Assembly (NCBI GenBank): GCA_001600455.1 | Contig: BCKC01000006.1 | Location: 1,736,001-1,800,000 of the forward strand | Source: Endocalyx cinctus | Taxonomy: Eukaryota > Ascomycota > Sordariomycetes > Amphisphaeriales > Apiosporaceae | Length of the DNA stretch: 64,000 nt | Direction of reading: 5' to 3' | In this document: piece by piece, positions 24,103 to 37,307 of the stretch | Layout: every line of letters begins with the position of its first letter | Numbering within the stretch: the stretch's first letter is position 1 | Made by a program: the position numbers and the translations under genes | Notes under the pieces: model-generated | Seen by the model: only the letters and a program-made list of their open reading frames with translations | Told to the model about the DNA's origin: nothing | Databases searched by the model: none

Positions 24103-26261
24103 CTTGGTTATCCTCCTCGGTATTGATATATTTCCCTGTTGGTCTGTCTATGAGCTGTGTACTCCGAGAGATGAAAGTGGGGTGAACTATAGGATATGTG
24201 GGAGGTTTATAAAATTCATATATTTTAAAAGAAGCGGGAAACGACTCGCGCCTTCGAGACGGCAGGATCATTAACCTTTTATACTATCACAAGCATGTCT
24301 GCTAATATGTCAAGGTAATTTGAGTACGTCTCGGGTGATTTTCATAACTGCAAGTAAGTCTGCAGATGATCATAAATCGTCTCACCCCACCTACCCGCCC
24401 CTGTCGAGTAAGAAGTTGTTAGCGGTCATGTTTCAAATGAAGCCTTACCAAAAAAAAAAAAAAAAAGGTTAAAGACTTCTCCTCGTAGCTATATTACCTG
24501 CATAAAACCCCTGGTTGATAGGATAAAACTTAGCTGTCTAAGTTTGTCGTACTCCGCGATTTTCGCTTAAAAACCTATACGGGGTCCAAGATGTTAGCGC
24601 GGTACTTGCCCCATAAACCGGCAAGGGCATTTGTTGCCGTAAAAGTGTATACATTTTGTATCCCCTGTCGTGCCTTGGAGCTTGTCGCGCGTTATCGTAT
24701 TTGACCTTAGAATAGATGTAGATACTTTATTATGGCATTTAGCCTACCGTGATTTTCACCTTGATAATCAGTGACATCATATCAGGATTAATATCCCTTC
24801 ATGATCATCACCTCAAGTCCTACATCGTATACTTGTATATTTTAGACGGTGAACGAGTAGGTATATTGTAACAGTGGCGTTAGTGGGTAATGACAAATGC
24901 GCTGTGTGGATTAATATGCAAGGTAAGCCTAGACCCTACAGCTAGTGTGCTTAGTATTGCCCGCCTATCAGCCCATCATCTAGTATTATGGATGTATAAT
25001 ATATAGCAGTATATGAATTGTTCAAATACTATGTTATTATGTTATTAGTTGACTATTTATTTCCAGTATACTTTGTCTTTTAACATGTCTCGTTACAGGA
25101 AGACAGATTACGGAGCGAATAGCGTAAAGGGAATATTAATAGTTGGATCTACGTTTTCCGGGTAGATAAGTTTGGGATCGTCTCGTCAGGCGAGAAATAA
25201 GAATTAAGCTTCAAGGCTCCCCGCAGCCCGCAGCCCGCAGCAGGGATTATAGAAGTGAGCTAATGCGATGTACATAATCAACGGTGAGGCCCCTTTCCGA
25301 ATCTTACTATGCCACACTGATCCGACAGATTAATTAAGTATTTTATAAAAATGAAAAGGTGCACACCTAGCTATCACTTCAAGTTCAATATCGTGCCAAT
25401 TGTACGTGTGGGTATGTTTTGGTATCTGTTGTCCGCACATATACTTGTACATTGAAAATCCCTCTTCCTTGTGCTTACCTACATGAAAGTAGTCGTCTTA
25501 GACGTGATGAACGCACACACCGTTTAAATCTCAGTTCAAGTACACTTTCTACCTGGAGGTACCAAGTGCCAATTCCACGTGGCCTAGGCATCCAGGAATG
25601 GGTTGGTGGAATCCACTTCAAAACAGTTTCGCTCTTGGCCTTCACCATCCTACTGCCTTAGCTTACATGAAGATTCGGTCTTGCTTTGTATTCCATCATA
25701 TTCCCTATAATTATTAGATGTTGAAAAACGACCTCAATCCGGGTTTCATGCTTGGGCTTCACGTTCTTCCGCATTTCAGTATTACGAGATTCCCGAAATC
25801 CATCATCGCACATACACTTCCACTTCTCGGAGAAACACTTCAGTTTCTAAGTTCAAGATTAGGTAGTACATATGACAAGCCCAGCTGATAATTACTTATA
25901 ATAATAGAAGTTGTAAGAAGAGAAGTATTAGATTGACTACATGCTATAGCTTCGATCACGGCAATGTGAAAGTTCTATGCTGCATACATATCAGCTGGCA
26001 ACTCAGTGGCACTTACACTTGAGTTCCACTGAAGCAAGAGATCCCACCTGTACTCTCCATGCTGTTAAACCATCGTCTTTTTCAAATGGGCAATAATTAC
26101 CACAAATATCTTTCCACTCAACTTTGACAAATAAACGCCATGAAAGAAGATCCCCTCCTGTAAATAGTTTTGAGTGTGGTCAAACTTATTCAGTGACGAG
26201 AAAGTCAAACAAGGAACAGAATCCGAGTCCCGTAGGGTATATCAACACGTAGTCCTAAAGC
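24103..26261. other. Intergenic, nothing recognised
   Basis: 2.2 kb of mostly AT-rich DNA. An A17 tract lies near 24450 and a CGCAGCC triplication near 25222-25240. No frame longer than about 80 codons and none with a recognisable domain. The left end holds the promoter of the PhyH-type gene. Confidence 0.55.
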
Positions 26262-27641
26262 CTAGTTTCTCGCCTCTTTGATTTCATCAGCGGTATGGAC
26301 CGTTTCAACACGGTCTTTAGAGTCATCTGTCTCGGTTGATACCGCAGTGGAGGTACTCTGAGATTCAGACTTAAGGTTGCACCGATGCAATCGATCAAAT
26401 CCAAGGAGTTCAATTCCATTATTGACTCCGGAAAGCTGAGCTTGAGTGGAGAGATGCTGCAAGATTTCATCATCAAGGATCACTGGCATCTCCTTCAAGC
26501 ACTGGTTGATATTTTCTCGGAACTTCAAGTTGCATCCGGTGTGAGACTTGTGAGGTGCCCACTTGTGTCCGACAAATGGGAAGGTCTTGATAGAATCGAG
26601 TTTATCCTTGAGAACATCAATGCTCTCTCGGTAAGTGGAAAAGTCGGGAATAGGGAACAAGCCAGCATTCATGAGAGCCGGGATGGCACATCCTAACATC
26701 ATCGCATCGCATTGCTTCGTGTCTTCTCCTCCAACTTTACAAAAGGTAATTCTCGGATCTCTGTCCGGAACTGAGAGCTGCTTGATCGGGAGATTAACAG
26801 AGTCCAGAATCTTGCTTACAGTGCAAGCGCGAATATTCTTAATCCTCTCTATTGGGACAGTAAGTTAGCAGCCGGATTTTTACGAAGAATAGTGATGCAC
26901 AGTAATTAATGGAAAGAACTTACCTAATAGACCATCCGGCAGGACCATATCTTTCAATTTCAAACCAGCGACATTGATCAAGTCACCTTGAGTATCCATC
27001 TTAGCGCTGACGATGAGAGCATCAGCCATGTCTCGGAAAAATTTGACGTCACCGAGTTCCCAGGCTATCCAGAGGCCCTCGTGACAGCGCTTGTGGCAAT
27101 CGGGAGAGCCAACAAAAGTAGAGAAAGGAGCAATCCAGTTCTGAATCCAAGGACGCAACAGACCGGTACAATGATACTTTGCGGTAAGGCGGGTAATCTC
27201 ATACAGATCATGTAGAGAGATTCGAGCAGGAACTTTGTCGAATTGAAAGTGCACAATCTGAAGAACAGTGTTGAGGGCCTCGGCATTCACATCAAGATCA
27301 AAAACCCATTCGTCAGAATCCGACCGGGTGGATCCAGCGCCATAAACCATCATGCGCCAGACAGGCGATGCAACCGAGACCACAGTTGAACAGATGTGAA
27401 ATTTGTGCAGGCACTCATCGTTCTTGACATAGACAATAGTATCGCTATCAACGTGGAACTTGATGGCCTTGGTAATGCTGTTCGAGTTGACGGTGTCTCC
27501 TTTGGTAGGAGTGACATCGTCACCAGAGTTATTGCTCTCCTGAATAGGAGTTAGGGGTCGACTAGGAGGCGACGGAGTGGTGATATTGACATTGGCGACA
27601 GCGCTTGAGTCAAGACTGTCTTGGTTACCGGGAGGCGGCAT
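26262..27641 (-). CDS. BTB/POZ-domain protein
   Basis: Two exons, 26924-27641 and 26262-26848, with a 75-bp intron, encode 434 residues. The chosen start is the ATG at 27639-27641 (context CCAAAATGCC); an in-frame ATG further upstream lies in AT-rich DNA and is less likely. After a Ser/Pro/Thr-rich N-terminus, residues about 65-180 carry a fungal BTB domain: DSDTIVYVKND, FHICSTVVSVASPVWRMM, VFDLDVNAEALNTVLQIVHFQ, then DLYEITRLTAKYHC. The C-terminal half is alpha-helical and not assigned, with a Ser/Thr-rich end. By family it could be a protein-interaction or ubiquitin-ligase adaptor; the partner is unknown. Confidence 0.82.
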
Positions 27642-29056
27642 TTTGGAATGAATCCCTAGGAGTCGAGAAACACTAATCATGTAACTTAAAAAATTAAACA
27701 TTAGTTAGACTGTATTTCCGAAAGAAATATCGGACTGAGTAATATCAGATGTACCAGGAAAGGAGTAACAGAAGAGTAGAAACAAGTTGCAAATAGAGTG
27801 GGGGGAGGAGATGAAAGGAGTAAATAACAGGAGCGTATTGCAAATACACCGAAAACTGATGAGTTCATCCACCATATTCATGCATCGCGCTAGGTTGTGA
27901 AGTCTTCAATACTGATGGCGGTGGTCTTTGTTGAAGTTGTAATGCAAAACATTATAGTTAGGAAAATAATTAATGCTCAGAATAAGTAAGTGGGTATACA
28001 TGGAGGAAAGGTGAAATGGGATGTGAGAAAGAAAGAGAAAATATACCCTAATCACTGTAAACTTAAAACAAATCTCGTGAGCAGATGTGAGAAGGTATTG
28101 TTATAATTATGATGTTGGTGAAGGACTGGCGGAGGATCTGGTTGATCTTCAAAGTAAGAAAGGTCAATTCGGATGAAGAGTGCCTCCTAAACACTACACA
28201 CCGAATTAAGAATCATGCACTTTCAAGCATGCGGAATATGAAGAATTAACAGTTGATAGAAAGAATGGATAGGAAGAATGCAGCGCATGAATGATGTGCG
28301 TGTCAAAAGGCACTGCAATCCTGTAAGAAAAAAAATATTTTCGAGCGTGGGTGCCTGATGGGAAGAGAGTTGATGGAAATAAACAACAATGAGAGAGAGA
28401 AAGAGAAAGAGAAAGAGAAAGAACATATACGCAACACCAAATTAGAAGTTCCCATATAAAATAACACTCGAGGAAGGAACATAAAAAATTATCTACTTGT
28501 ATAGAAGGAAGGCGCGTGTATTAGTACATACAATGTTCCAAGATACCTAACACTTAAGTAATTATTATCCATATCGATGGAACTTAGGGGCTAAGTAATT
28601 TTTTTTTCTACTTCAAGGAAGAAGTAATTTACAAAACAAGGTCATGAACAATGTTGTCCAATGTAGAAAATAATTATCTAGATACGAGCCTGTTGAGTTC
28701 TTCGATACCTAGAGAATATCCTGCCAATGTCACGCTTTATTGAACTCGAGGGGATACTTAAGTCTGGCGCACGTGTTTATATAGGAAAGGCCCGATTGGT
28801 GACTTCAACGTATGGGCTTCAGTGGATATAAATGTATAGCTACTCAGGTATATTATTAAGAAAACTAATATGTCGTAGATATCGGAATTTATTTGATATA
28901 AATATCCCCAGGAGTTGTACCTTAATAAACTGGCTCATAGCTCGGCTCGATAGCTTCGAATACTGTGCATGCCTGCTCTTTCTTCAAATACTGACCATCC
29001 TCTTAAAGTTTACACTCAATGTACAAGCCACAGATCAAATAACAATGGGAAAAAAA
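27642..29056. other. Intergenic upstream of the BTB gene
   Basis: 1.4 kb without a supportable gene. It includes a GAGAAA-type simple repeat at 28391-28422, which may belong to a long 5' leader of the BTB gene. A short frame at 28832-29080 has no recognisable content. Confidence 0.5.
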
Positions 29057-29303
29057 TGTAAGGGAATAGGGGTATGTTAAAGTATAGGATAGCGTAGTCA
29101 TGTAGACAGGGCTTAGTAGTGGAGAAGGGGGTATAGTTTAAGAATCGAATAACTATTGTATTGATTCTTAACCTTTTATTCTATCTATTCAGGGCTTCCC
29201 TTATATATAGACGTATCCCATGAGGGCTACCCGGAGGATAGCTGTAGACACGCACCGTAGCTCCCATGATAACTAAGACTCCTGACACAGGGCCCCTATA
29301 ACA
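29057..29303 (+). repeat. LTR-like dispersed repeat, copy 2 (RIP-like)
   Basis: Same orientation and layout as 16462-16723. Where the two differ, this copy nearly always has T for C or A for G, for example GAGTCGGATAAC against GAATCGAATAAC and CTTCTATTCCATC against CTTTTATTCTATC. A few bases are missing after the central GGGC. This one-way transition bias is the mark of repeat-induced point mutation. Confidence 0.65.
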
Positions 29304-29809
29304 TAATTTCTTTCTGGAGGTGATATGCCACTGCCTTAATTCAGTACATTAATCAGGAGTATTGTTGGGAATTATACCAAGGACCGAGTTTATACAATGC
29401 TATTGTACTCGTTTAGTTCCCATCTACTACCTCCTCGACGAGTGAGCAGGCACTGGAGCTCTCTTCTTTTTTTTCGTTTCGTTTATTCCATATGCTTTAC
29501 TACTAGTCCAATAAATAATTAAGCCCTGTGCCGTGCCATCACGTCTTCTAATGTCACTTAGCTTACGGATAATTCCTGAATAGCCGCGTGTTTTAGTATT
29601 TATTAATACCCTATCGTATACCAGGAATCAAGTGAGAGGAAGAGCTATATATTAACATATTGTCCCGATTCCTCCGATGTGCCGCCTATTCCCACCATTC
29701 CGATCTATATAACGAGGAAGAAACAAGGGTTTGCTATCCCAGGAGTGTGAACCCATTGTGTAAAGAAAAGTGATAGAGCGACGTGTACATAATAAGGAGG
29801 AATGATCGC

Positions 29810-30735
29810 CTATTCATCACCTAGAACCCGCGCTAGCAGTACGTAAAGAAATATGACGGCGCCAATGATGAGTAACTTGTGTTGCCCCAACCATCCGGTG
29901 CCAGCGTCTCTTCTCTGGACTACCGCATCGACCACGGTCTGTGTCTGACCACCACTGCTGCTTGCGATCCCGAGCTTCTGTCCACAATTAGTGCTCGAAT
30001 CTATCGTCCTCTCGCCGGTAGCAGGGTCAATCTTGTTATCCGTTATCCAACGCCAGTTCTGGCTGTCAACCTCGGGCCACTCTAATCTAAACTTGGCACC
30101 GCCGTCGCCGGCCTTGATGTTGGTTTTCTGTGCGGCTGGTCGCTTCAAATGAGAACCACCTCCTGTCGAGTTCCACCATCGGGATCTCTCGGCAAATCTC
30201 CTCCGCTCGCTGGCCGTAGCAGAGACGGAGCCTGTCGTCATCTCCTCTGACGTCATGAAAGAAAGTAAGCCGATTAGGATGGTCGATACTTCCCAAGCTG
30301 GGTTAAATGAGCGCGGGTGAAAATCGGATATGGATAAGCAAAGTCTCGACGAAGGCTGGAATCGACCGGAAGGTGTATGCATTCGGATGGCAGGTGGCGC
30401 AAAGGGGTAGTTCGGCGGGAAGGTCAAAGTACCCCAGTACTGGCCTCCATGGTATGGCGTATCCTCGGGACCGGTAATTATGTAGTGCCACCTAAATCAA
30501 ACATTAGCAGTTAGGTATAATATAGTGCAAGCTTGAAGTCATCGCTTACTCAAGGATATTCGATGCCGAGGGATGGGCTTCGATGTAAGGAGGAGGGTTG
30601 GTCGATATGGCTTTGTATTCTCGCGTCAACTAAAATAAAGAAGTATTCAGCATCCCCCCCCCGCAAAAGGTATCTCTGATTTGAAAGACGGGCTCAAGGG
30701 ATACATACGCGCTTGGTGGCTGCTGGAGTGGCCAT
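29810..30735 (-). CDS. ubc6: ER-anchored ubiquitin-conjugating enzyme E2, Ubc6/UBE2J type
   Basis: Three exons, 30709-30735, 30550-30629 and 29810-30491, encode 262 residues. The UBC fold starts LTREYKAI, continues EWHYIITGPEDTPYHGG and FPPNYPFAPPAIRM. The catalytic Cys lies in SSRLCLSISDFHPRSFNPAW, the form typical of Ubc6/UBE2J rather than canonical HPN-containing E2s. The C-terminus ends with a single membrane helix (LLIIGAVIFLYVLLA), as expected for a tail-anchored ER enzyme. It transfers ubiquitin to misfolded ER proteins with Doa10-type ligases in ERAD. The first exon is only 27 nt (nine codons). A housekeeping gene, no lesions. Confidence 0.95.
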
Positions 30736-31680
30736 GATGAACGTTATAGGTCTCGGGGTGAGGTTGATGGATCGTCGTCTGCGAAAGGAAATGTGTCACG
30801 ATGGGTACCGGAAATGTAGATGATTTGATTAATCGGAAAAGAGGGAGAAAATAGAATAGAAAATCGCGCCTTAACGAGGGAGCTAGATCTGTTCAAGTGA
30901 ATGCGTATAAATTAAAATAATTATGTAGAAATAATACAAGATTACTCGAAGAACGCAGACGAGATTGGTGCCGCAAAGAAACCGTGGAGAATGGAAAGTA
31001 TGATAAAGATTAAAGATGAGGATCATTTAAGGCTGCCCCAGGTTGCCAGGATTACATATATGGACTTAAGTAACCAGGCGATTTGACTGTCCACTCTTCT
31101 GATCCGTACAGTGTATTACATAGTATATATATATAGCAAGAAGAATGACAGGTATGGACAGACTGGGAAGTACCCCTATAGACTACTGTACAGAGTACAT
31201 TAATGTTAGATAAAACCTTAGAGCTTGTCGCCACAGAGGAAGTCACAGCGCATCAACGAGCTACCTAGCAGCCTAGCGAGCAGCCATAGGTATCTCTGAA
31301 ACTAAATCATAGTGTATAACCAACCAAGGCTACAGACGCTAGACAGTGCCAGGCATCAACAATTTGAGGATTATTTCCAGCATCGATTCGAAGAGCTATC
31401 AATGACTATACCAAGATATCTCCACTACCTTTAATTGACGAGTGGTGAAAGTTTGCCCTGTAAACCACTGGAAACTTGTATAGAAAGGTACGAAATATAC
31501 TTAATTTCTAATCAAATAAAGTACTGAAGAGGTGCGTATACCTGGCGCCATCTATACTAGCGTCTGAACCTCTGCTAAATACCAAAAAAAATAAATGAAA
31601 CTACATAGTATTAACTAACTAACCACTTTTCTTCAAATTCGGAAGACAAGTACAAAAAAAATTATTATCATAATACGTAA

Positions 31681-31711
<31 letters not shown>

Positions 31712-31995
31712 TTGTTATTTTATTATGTCAAGTTAAAATTTATTATTGAAAGTAGTAAATTTAGGTGGAATATTCGAGTTTTTTTTTTTTTTCGAGGTTG
31801 GCTAGCCCCGTTAGCTTGTACTATATACATAGTAGTCATGCAAACAATGGATATCCATTATACCCCAGCAACCCGGATGTCTCCGATTTTATGTCCAACG
31901 TGTATACGGTTTATACGACTTCAATAGTCTTCACCTCTTAGAAGATCGACTTTCCTTGCCCTCACTGTCGATAATCGTGTCTAATCGAAAGAGAA
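30736..31995. other. Divergent spacer between ubc6 and SAM50
   Basis: 1.26 kb containing promoters in both directions and no gene. It holds a T16-A15 tract at 31681-31711 and another T-run near 31780. Confidence 0.6.
31681..31711. repeat. T16-A15 self-complementary tract
   Basis: Sixteen T followed directly by fifteen A. It can form a long A-T cruciform and acts as a nucleosome-disfavouring block upstream of SAM50. Confidence 0.8.
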
Positions 31996-33769
31996 ATGAC
32001 GTCCTCAAGAGACGGAGGAGTGAGTAATTCTTACGTTTCGCCTTGCAAATCTCTCTAATGGAATAGCTACTCATGTTTTAAATCTCTCTATGTAGGCCTT
32101 CGAGGGCGTCCTGAAAGAAGAAACAGCTTCGGTACAGCAGCGATTGACGCCTGAAAGACCCAATGCTCGTAACCTCAAATCGGGGCAGCGTATGATGGAC
32201 CTTGTAAGTAATTATTCTATAAAGTATCTTGAATCCAGCGTGTAGGCTTGTCGTTAATCATATCTTGTAGCTCTCCAATAACCAAACGTTACCAGTCACA
32301 CTCTCCTCCATCCAGATACATGGAGCCAATAATACCCGCAAAGACTTTCTCGACCCTATACTCCAGCCTCTCCTAGAAAGCCGTCACAATGATTATACCC
32401 TAGCCGAGTTGCTCGAACAAGTGAGCGGAGTAGTTCAGACAATGCAGAAATTTGGTACGAAGTTACCCGGATTCGAGCCAAATTTATTTTCTATTTAGCA
32501 GCGTGAACCTAATATGGATCTATTGTACTTCCCATTTCAGATGTGTTCCATCCTCAGATACTCGTCCATTTCTCTCGCCCGCCACACCTCGATCCCTCCT
32601 CTTCGCCGACAGACATCGACGTTTCGCTCCGAGTCCGCGAGAAATCGCGCTTCATGCTTAAGACTGGTACAGATCTAGGAAACACCGAAGGTTCAGCCTA
32701 CGGATCGTTGCTAGTTCGGAACCTATTCGGTGGTGCCGAGTCATTGTCCATGAATGCCTCTGCTGGCACCCGAACCCGATCTGCCTATAGTGCCGAATTT
32801 ACCACCCCCATTAGGAGTAATCCAAATTTACGACTCACTTTAGACGGCCTGGCGAGCAGTACGTACAAGCCATGGGCAAATCACGAGGAGGTTCTCAAAG
32901 GTGGAGGTTTTAAGATACATTGGACGAACGAGAACGGGGATAAGTACCAAGCGGGTTACTCTAATACATGGAGACAGTTGACCGGCCTGGCGGCGGCTGC
33001 GAGCCCTACCGTACGTGGCGATGCGGGCGACTCCGTGAAAAGTGCCATAACGTACCTCTTTCAACGTGACCGAAGAGATAATCCTATGCTACCGCAGAGC
33101 GGGTACCTACTCAAGACAGCCACGGAAATCGCAGGTTGGGGAGCCTTGGGTGGAGACGTAGCTTTCTCGAAAAGCGAAGTAGAAGTAACTGGTGCGGTTC
33201 CTATTCCTCTGCCTGGGATAAGAGGATCTTCTGGCATTTCAATCGGCGCCGGATTTAGAGCCGGTATGCTCTACCCACTCCCGCTATCCTGGGGCCTCAG
33301 CGGCGCAGCTCCTAGTCGAATCAACGACCGGTTCACCCTGGGCGGACCAACCGATGTACGTGGTTTCTCCATTGGCGGACTTGGTCCCCGGGATGGATCC
33401 GACGCTCTCGGGGGAGATGTGTTCGCTGCGGGGAGCGTTAACATGCTCGTGCCCCTGCCAACGGTTGGCCCAGACTCGCCATTCCGGATCCAATTCTTCG
33501 CCAACGGTGGCAGGTTAGTGGCACTGAGGAACAAGAAGAGCACAAAGTCTGAAAAGAAGGCGGCAAGTGGCGGTGCCATCCTGGGTAGCATACTCTCGGC
33601 TACGAATGACGTCACCACAGGTCTACCTAGCATTTCGGCCGGAGTAGGCCTTGTCTATGCTCACCCCGTCGCTCGTTTCGAGGTCAATTTTAGCTTGCCA
33701 CTCGTCGTGAGGAGAGGTGAAGAGGCCAGGAAAGGGTTCCAGGTTGGCGTGGGAATCAATTTCCTGTAA
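31996..33769 (+). CDS. sam50: SAM50/Tob55, mitochondrial outer-membrane beta-barrel assembly protein
   Basis: Four exons, 31996-32019, 32096-32203, 32271-32454 and 32541-33769, encode 514 residues. It is an Omp85-family protein of the SAM complex that inserts beta-barrels into the mitochondrial outer membrane. After an N-terminal POTRA-like region (VTLSSIQIHGANNTRKDF...) comes the barrel: FQRDRRDNPMLPQSGYLLK, GALGGDVAFSKSEVE, DRFTLGGPTDVRGFSIGG (the conserved loop-6 region with the xRGF motif), and the last strand GFQVGVGINFL ending in an aromatic/hydrophobic residue, as in a mitochondrial beta-signal. Length and ends match the fungal family. The first exon has only eight codons. Confidence 0.95.
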
Positions 33770-36700
33770 AAAGTTAATCTAAAGTGAGTATACAATGATA
33801 GAGGCGGGCACCTCCTGATCGTGCACGTTCCGTTAAAAATGGGATAAGATATAGAAGGCGAATGGCATTGATTCCAAATATCTTTTTACATTCGTATATA
33901 TTATGTACATACCGTAGCGGAAAATTAAGACAAAAAGTAGGAATAAAACAATTTCAATCACTTATAACAACTAGGCCATGTCGAGCTTGGAATACGATGG
34001 GAACTTGAACCTATGGGGTCATACATTTATGCTCTTTTTCTTCCCTTCTTACGCTCTCTTCTTTGAATCCTACTTCATACCGTGCCGTCTACAGGCCGGG
34101 CCAGCTCAAAGAACTTCCTTTTCGATATCCAAAAAAAAAAAAAAAAAAAAGATAGAGACTTGGGCTTATACCGTTACCCATATTAGTGTAAGCCACTACA
34201 TGTACGCTGATGCACTCTAGATCTTGGATTGGGTCTACTGTTCTCTTGCTATCGCCAGCGTCGGAACTTTCATATCACTGGAAATATCTAACCCCGCCCT
34301 CGGAATTCAATGGCTGATGTCTCAGTTATACAGGCAGGTATAGTGAATCACTACCTAATTCTGTTTGAGTGGTGTACATATATCTCGCTTCCGCAATGTT
34401 ACGCTGTCGACTTCAACGAACGAACAAAGACAATAACCCCCTGACCGGCTATGCGAATCTCTCGAGTCAGATCATGTAGTGTACATGTTCAACGTGCTTG
34501 TCTATCGTTGCTATTTAGGTCCATCTTTGATCCAGTAAGAAGCTTATTATATCATAATTTTTTGTTATTTTCTTTTGAAATGGCCTGATAAGCAGATGCA
34601 CGATGTAATGAGAAGCCGTAGGCCGGCTTGTTTGTCTTGGGTTCTCTTGGCACTTGACATGAGCGACTGGAATGCTGAATTGCACTTAATGGCATTATGA
34701 GATGAAGCTTATGACATGGTTTGAATATCGTGGGTGCTTCAAATCTTGATACATATTTTCGTTAATGTGCGTGCCTGCAAATATCCGAAGTGATATGGCT
34801 GTTAATGTGATAATAATTTATTTGATAGGATCTTAGTCAACTACGTATGTAATTCCTGGATATGAATAGGGACACGTATGTTCAATTAAGAACTTTCCAC
34901 CTTGGAAGTTACCCGAAAGTAATGTTGAAAAGCTCGAGAACACCACTGATAGCTCACGAGCACGTGGACAAACGAAACGGTGCGTTGGAAATGTATCCTA
35001 GCACAGTGTTGAACGGCTTAGAGTTACCTTGCTCTACGTCTTAGATGGGCTAGGCCGGTTTTCCGGATCCGGGGCGGCAGTTTGTCCACGTGGGGGTCTC
35101 TGGAAGCTCCACGAAATCAGGTTGTACATACTAGGTACACAACCCTGGGAGTGAGGAGGCTACAGCTCATATTATGGGATTGGTCGAGAATCTTCCCTCT
35201 ATGATCTATGCAAGAAGTGACAGAGCGAGAGGGTTACTAGTGACAAATTATACAGATGATATTAAATAGGCATTTCCAAGGTACGTATAATATGTATGCA
35301 GCACATGACCTGGTCTACCTATCAGGGGGCGTTTCTTCGAGAGCTTCTCTACATATGCATAGTACCCAAAAAGGGGCTAGAGATCCGATTAGCTGCTCCA
35401 TTGTGTACCCTTCACTCCGTACTGCGAGACGCCGCATTCAATCAATAAAATGTGCAGATAGATTCCAGGTGACAGGATTCCAAGGCAATTTTTCGTTGGT
35501 TATGAAGGATTCTCATTATTAACAAGTAAGAGAGACGGAAGACGCATATAGGGGACGAATTTGCGGCTCTGCCATTATTTAGGCGCTCGATCGAAAGATC
35601 CGGAATCTGGGGACATCGGTCTTATTATCCGATTTAGGAATAGAATGTCTCTGAAGAGGCAAACCGAGTAGGAGGAGGGGGAGGGACAAGTGAATTAAAC
35701 ACGCGCTGCCTCTGCGGTGGTCACGGCTAGCACGGATCATGCTCGGTCCGTGGTGGGGTTATTTCTTCACATTCTTTTCCCTTCTACACCGCCGTTACAT
35801 ATCGGAGCGTATTACAGGAGTACAGAGTAAGCAACATCAGGGCAAAGGATGTCGTGTACCGCTCACGCATATGATAAATCATGAGGGTAAATGTTTAGTA
35901 CCGAGATAAAGGAAATTTCGAGAAATACATCAGCTGTACTGAACGTTAGTAGTAGCGAGATATTATTATTATCATTATTCATTATTCTATCTACTAGTAG
36001 TATGTAGGTCTGTACCTGTCTGCGTACTTACATAGTAAGTATACTTGAATGAGAAAATGAGAAAAATAAGAAAAGAAAAGAAAAAACATTACGCAATCCA
36101 AGCTTATCTCAAAAACATTGATCCGCTTTATGTATTTATGTGATGATTATCGTGTACTCCGTACATGATTTCCACTTTCCAAGTCTTTTTGCCAATAAAT
36201 ACGATAACCACCGTGCTCCTTTAGTTGGCTTAGCATTCACGTACCGTTTGTAGCGTAATGGATAGTATTACTACTTGTGTGAAATACTCTATCGGATTCT
36301 CCACAGGGGTACCTAGTCCGCTACTTTAAGGAATGCTGCCGAATTGCCGATAACGCCCAATAGGATAGAGAGGGTAGTAGTGGGGAATTGGACACTCTAA
36401 TATTCTAGAGTACAGCGTGCAATCCTATGTACATGTATACTACATTATTCTACTAGATACATATACATACATCTAGTTGTTCATGCATACATGCACCTCT
36501 CCAGCACGCAATTCAACCCGCCGATTCTTGGACTCATCTGATTGATCACATATGTGAAATATCCTTTACGATACTTTCTCAAAACTTCAAATTCAATTGA
36601 TTCGTTGTCTATATACCTCGGTTGCTATTTAGAAGGTGTACTCTCTGACCGTGTCGTTGAATGTAAACCTGCACGTATTCTGATCAAATAATTTGAATTT

Positions 36701-37307
36701 CAACGGCTAACTGTCATCGTGGCATTCAGGAATTCCCCTTACCCTCCAAATTCTAGCTCTGTTTATTCAGTGGATCTCGTGACCATCTTGTTTATCTTAC
36801 TACATACATATATACATATATACCTACTTACATACATACATACATCCATACGCGTGGATGGATAGATGCACTTGGATGCCCGCCTGTTTGTATATACATG
36901 TACAGTACTGCATTACATGTGTGACGAAGCCCAGAAGACCAATGAAGATGTCAAGAATCTTGGGTTCTTGGCATACGATTGGCACTAGACCACATGCACG
37001 TTCCATGATCCACATATACCATGTTTAATGTGCTTCACCGGTGTGTGTTATCCTGAGCCATGAATCGATATCTGTCGTTCAGTGTGGCGGGGGTTCATGG
37101 TACGGTGTACGTCTTATGTATTACACCTTGCTTCTAGTTTAAATCTACTTAAACATACATCCTCCCCCGCAAAATTACTAACTTCCTTTTCGTTCATTAA
37201 AGAAAAAGAAAAAGAAAAAGAAAAAGGAACATCTTACTTCTTTCATATTAGGTTTTTTTCTTCTTTAAAATAGCACTTCGACTGCTAGCAACTATATACA
37301 TACGTGA
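33770..37307. other. 3.5-kb spacer, no gene recognised
   Basis: AT-rich DNA with only short frames. It holds an A20 tract near 34131, TACA/TATA repeats near 36800-36845 and an AAAGA repeat at 37201-37227, about 80 bases before the ATPase start. The tract directly upstream of the ATPase presumably contains its salt- or pH-responsive promoter, but no site could be identified. Confidence 0.55.

Noticed and set aside
25419..25661. 80-codon frame in the spacer upstream of the PhyH-type gene
   Set aside because: No domain, no splice partners and composition like the surrounding DNA.
32840..33633. Minus-strand frames of 74-120 codons within SAM50
   Set aside because: Antisense shadows of a well-supported coding exon.
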